A stretch of 7,372 nucleotides of DNA from Chitinophagales bacterium (lineage in GTDB: Bacteria > Bacteroidota > Bacteroidia > Chitinophagales > Chitinophagaceae): assembly GCA_015654495.1 (NCBI GenBank), contig JAATGW010000414.1, positions 1-7,372 of the forward strand. The letters are read 5' to 3'. Under the pieces are notes generated by a model. The model was not told the origin of the DNA. It did not search any database and saw only the letters and a program-made list of their open reading frames with translations. The position numbers and the translations under genes were made by a program. Shown here one piece after another: positions 7,135-7,372 of the stretch. Position 1 is the stretch's first letter. The number at the start of each line of letters is the position of its first letter.

Positions 7135-7169
7135 GAAGTACGAAGGCCGAAGTTCGAAGTACGAAGTAA
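7135..7169. repeat. Five tandem GAAG heptads, copy A
   Basis: Five consecutive 7-mers of form GAAGNNN: GAAGTAC, GAAGGCC, GAAGTTC, GAAGTAC and GAAGTAA. They start directly after the terminator's T-run. Confidence 0.88.
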
Positions 7170-7198
7170 AAGGCAAATACAATTGCGATTTTTCAGTT

Positions 7199-7288
7199 CC
7201 GTAGGAACGGTGAATTTTGTAGCGCAGGGTGTAAACCCTGGGACCGTAGGAACAGTGAATTTTGTAGCGCAGGGCGCAAGCCCTGGGT
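7199..7288. repeat. Two tandem 45-bp hairpin units (REP-like)
   Basis: Unit 1 (7199-7243) and unit 2 (7244-7288) match at 40 of 45 positions. Each begins CCGTAGGAAC, passes TGAATTTTGTAGCG and ends in a 6-bp hairpin: CAGGGT/ACCCTG with GTAA loop at 7225-7240, and CAGGGC/GCCCTG with GCAA loop at 7270-7285. A third unit starts near 7355 (CTGTAGGAAC) and leaves the window. A GTTCC/GGAAC dyad around GTA sits at 7196-7208. I associate this style with dispersed intergenic repeats of Bacteroidota, but no search was made. Confidence 0.8.
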
Positions 7289-7290
7289 AA

Positions 7291-7325
7291 GAAGTTCGAA
7301 GGCCGAAGTTCGAAGTACGAAGTAA
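7291..7325. repeat. Five tandem GAAG heptads, copy B
   Basis: The same heptad series as copy A, shifted by 156 bp; only the first heptad differs (GAAGTTC instead of GAAGTAC). Confidence 0.88.
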
Positions 7326-7372
7326 AAGACAAATACAATTGCGATTTTTCAGTTCTGTAGGAACGGTGAATA

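Larger units (their letters stand above)
7135..7372. repeat. Noncoding repeat array with 156-bp period, cut by the window edge
   Basis: The segment 7135-7215 recurs at 7291-7371 with only three mismatches over 81 bp (7140/7296, 7173/7329, 7200/7356). The last window base differs from the expected next base. Each copy starts with five GAAG heptads and runs through an AATTGCGATTTTTCAG core into the start of a hairpin unit. Only one and a half periods are visible, so the array probably continues beyond the window. No credible gene is in it. Confidence 0.88.

Noticed and set aside
7003..7338. Minus-strand open frame of 111 codons
   Set aside because: It overlaps the end of the large gene, the terminator and the repeat array, and its protein is itself internally repeated because it translates the 45-bp units and heptads. 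It is a repeat artefact of the kind often mis-annotated as hypothetical.
7135..7372. CRISPR array
   Set aside because: The repeats are directly adjacent or of 156-bp period, and the segments between them are themselves repeats rather than unique spacers. No cas gene is visible.

Overview
The window looks like Bacteroidota DNA, most likely from an environmental Chitinophagales/Sphingobacteriales-type lineage; that lineage guess is inference. The reasons are a very large exported protein with a C-terminal type IX secretion (T9SS type A) sorting domain, the absence of a Shine-Dalgarno motif before its start codon, an AT-rich intergenic region, and GAAGTTC/GAAGTAC-type heptad repeats with hairpin repeats of a style I associate with this phylum.

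Layout. Positions 1-128 hold the last 41 codons of an IS630-family transposase that enters from the left edge. Positions 129-750 are 622 bases without a convincing gene. They carry two short perfect dyads and a cluster of four CCTGAAA words, but no promoter I can defend. Positions 751-7089 are one gene for a 2112-residue modular surface or secreted protein. Its modules in order are: signal peptide; six-bladed-propeller domain of the glucose/sorbosone dehydrogenase-like type; thrombospondin type 3 calcium-binding repeats; a LamG/concanavalin-like beta-sandwich; Ig/cadherin-like repeat R1; malectin 1; Ig-like R2-R5; malectin 2; Ig-like R6; malectin 3; an Fn3-like spacer; and the T9SS sorting domain. 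A strong intrinsic terminator follows at 7107-7134. From 7135 to the right edge is a noncoding repeat array: GAAG heptads plus 45-bp hairpin units, arranged with a 156-bp period and cut by the window end.

How it fits together. The gene appears monocistronic: a long upstream gap, its own terminator, and no partner gene in view. The product should cross the inner membrane by Sec, cross the outer membrane by T9SS, and be anchored at or released from the cell surface. There the malectin modules plausibly bind carbohydrate and the propeller may oxidise or bind a sugar. The window shows no defence system, CRISPR array, tRNA or rRNA. The most interesting non-textbook signals are the compensatory changes in the downstream hairpin repeats and the spaced CCTGAAA words upstream.
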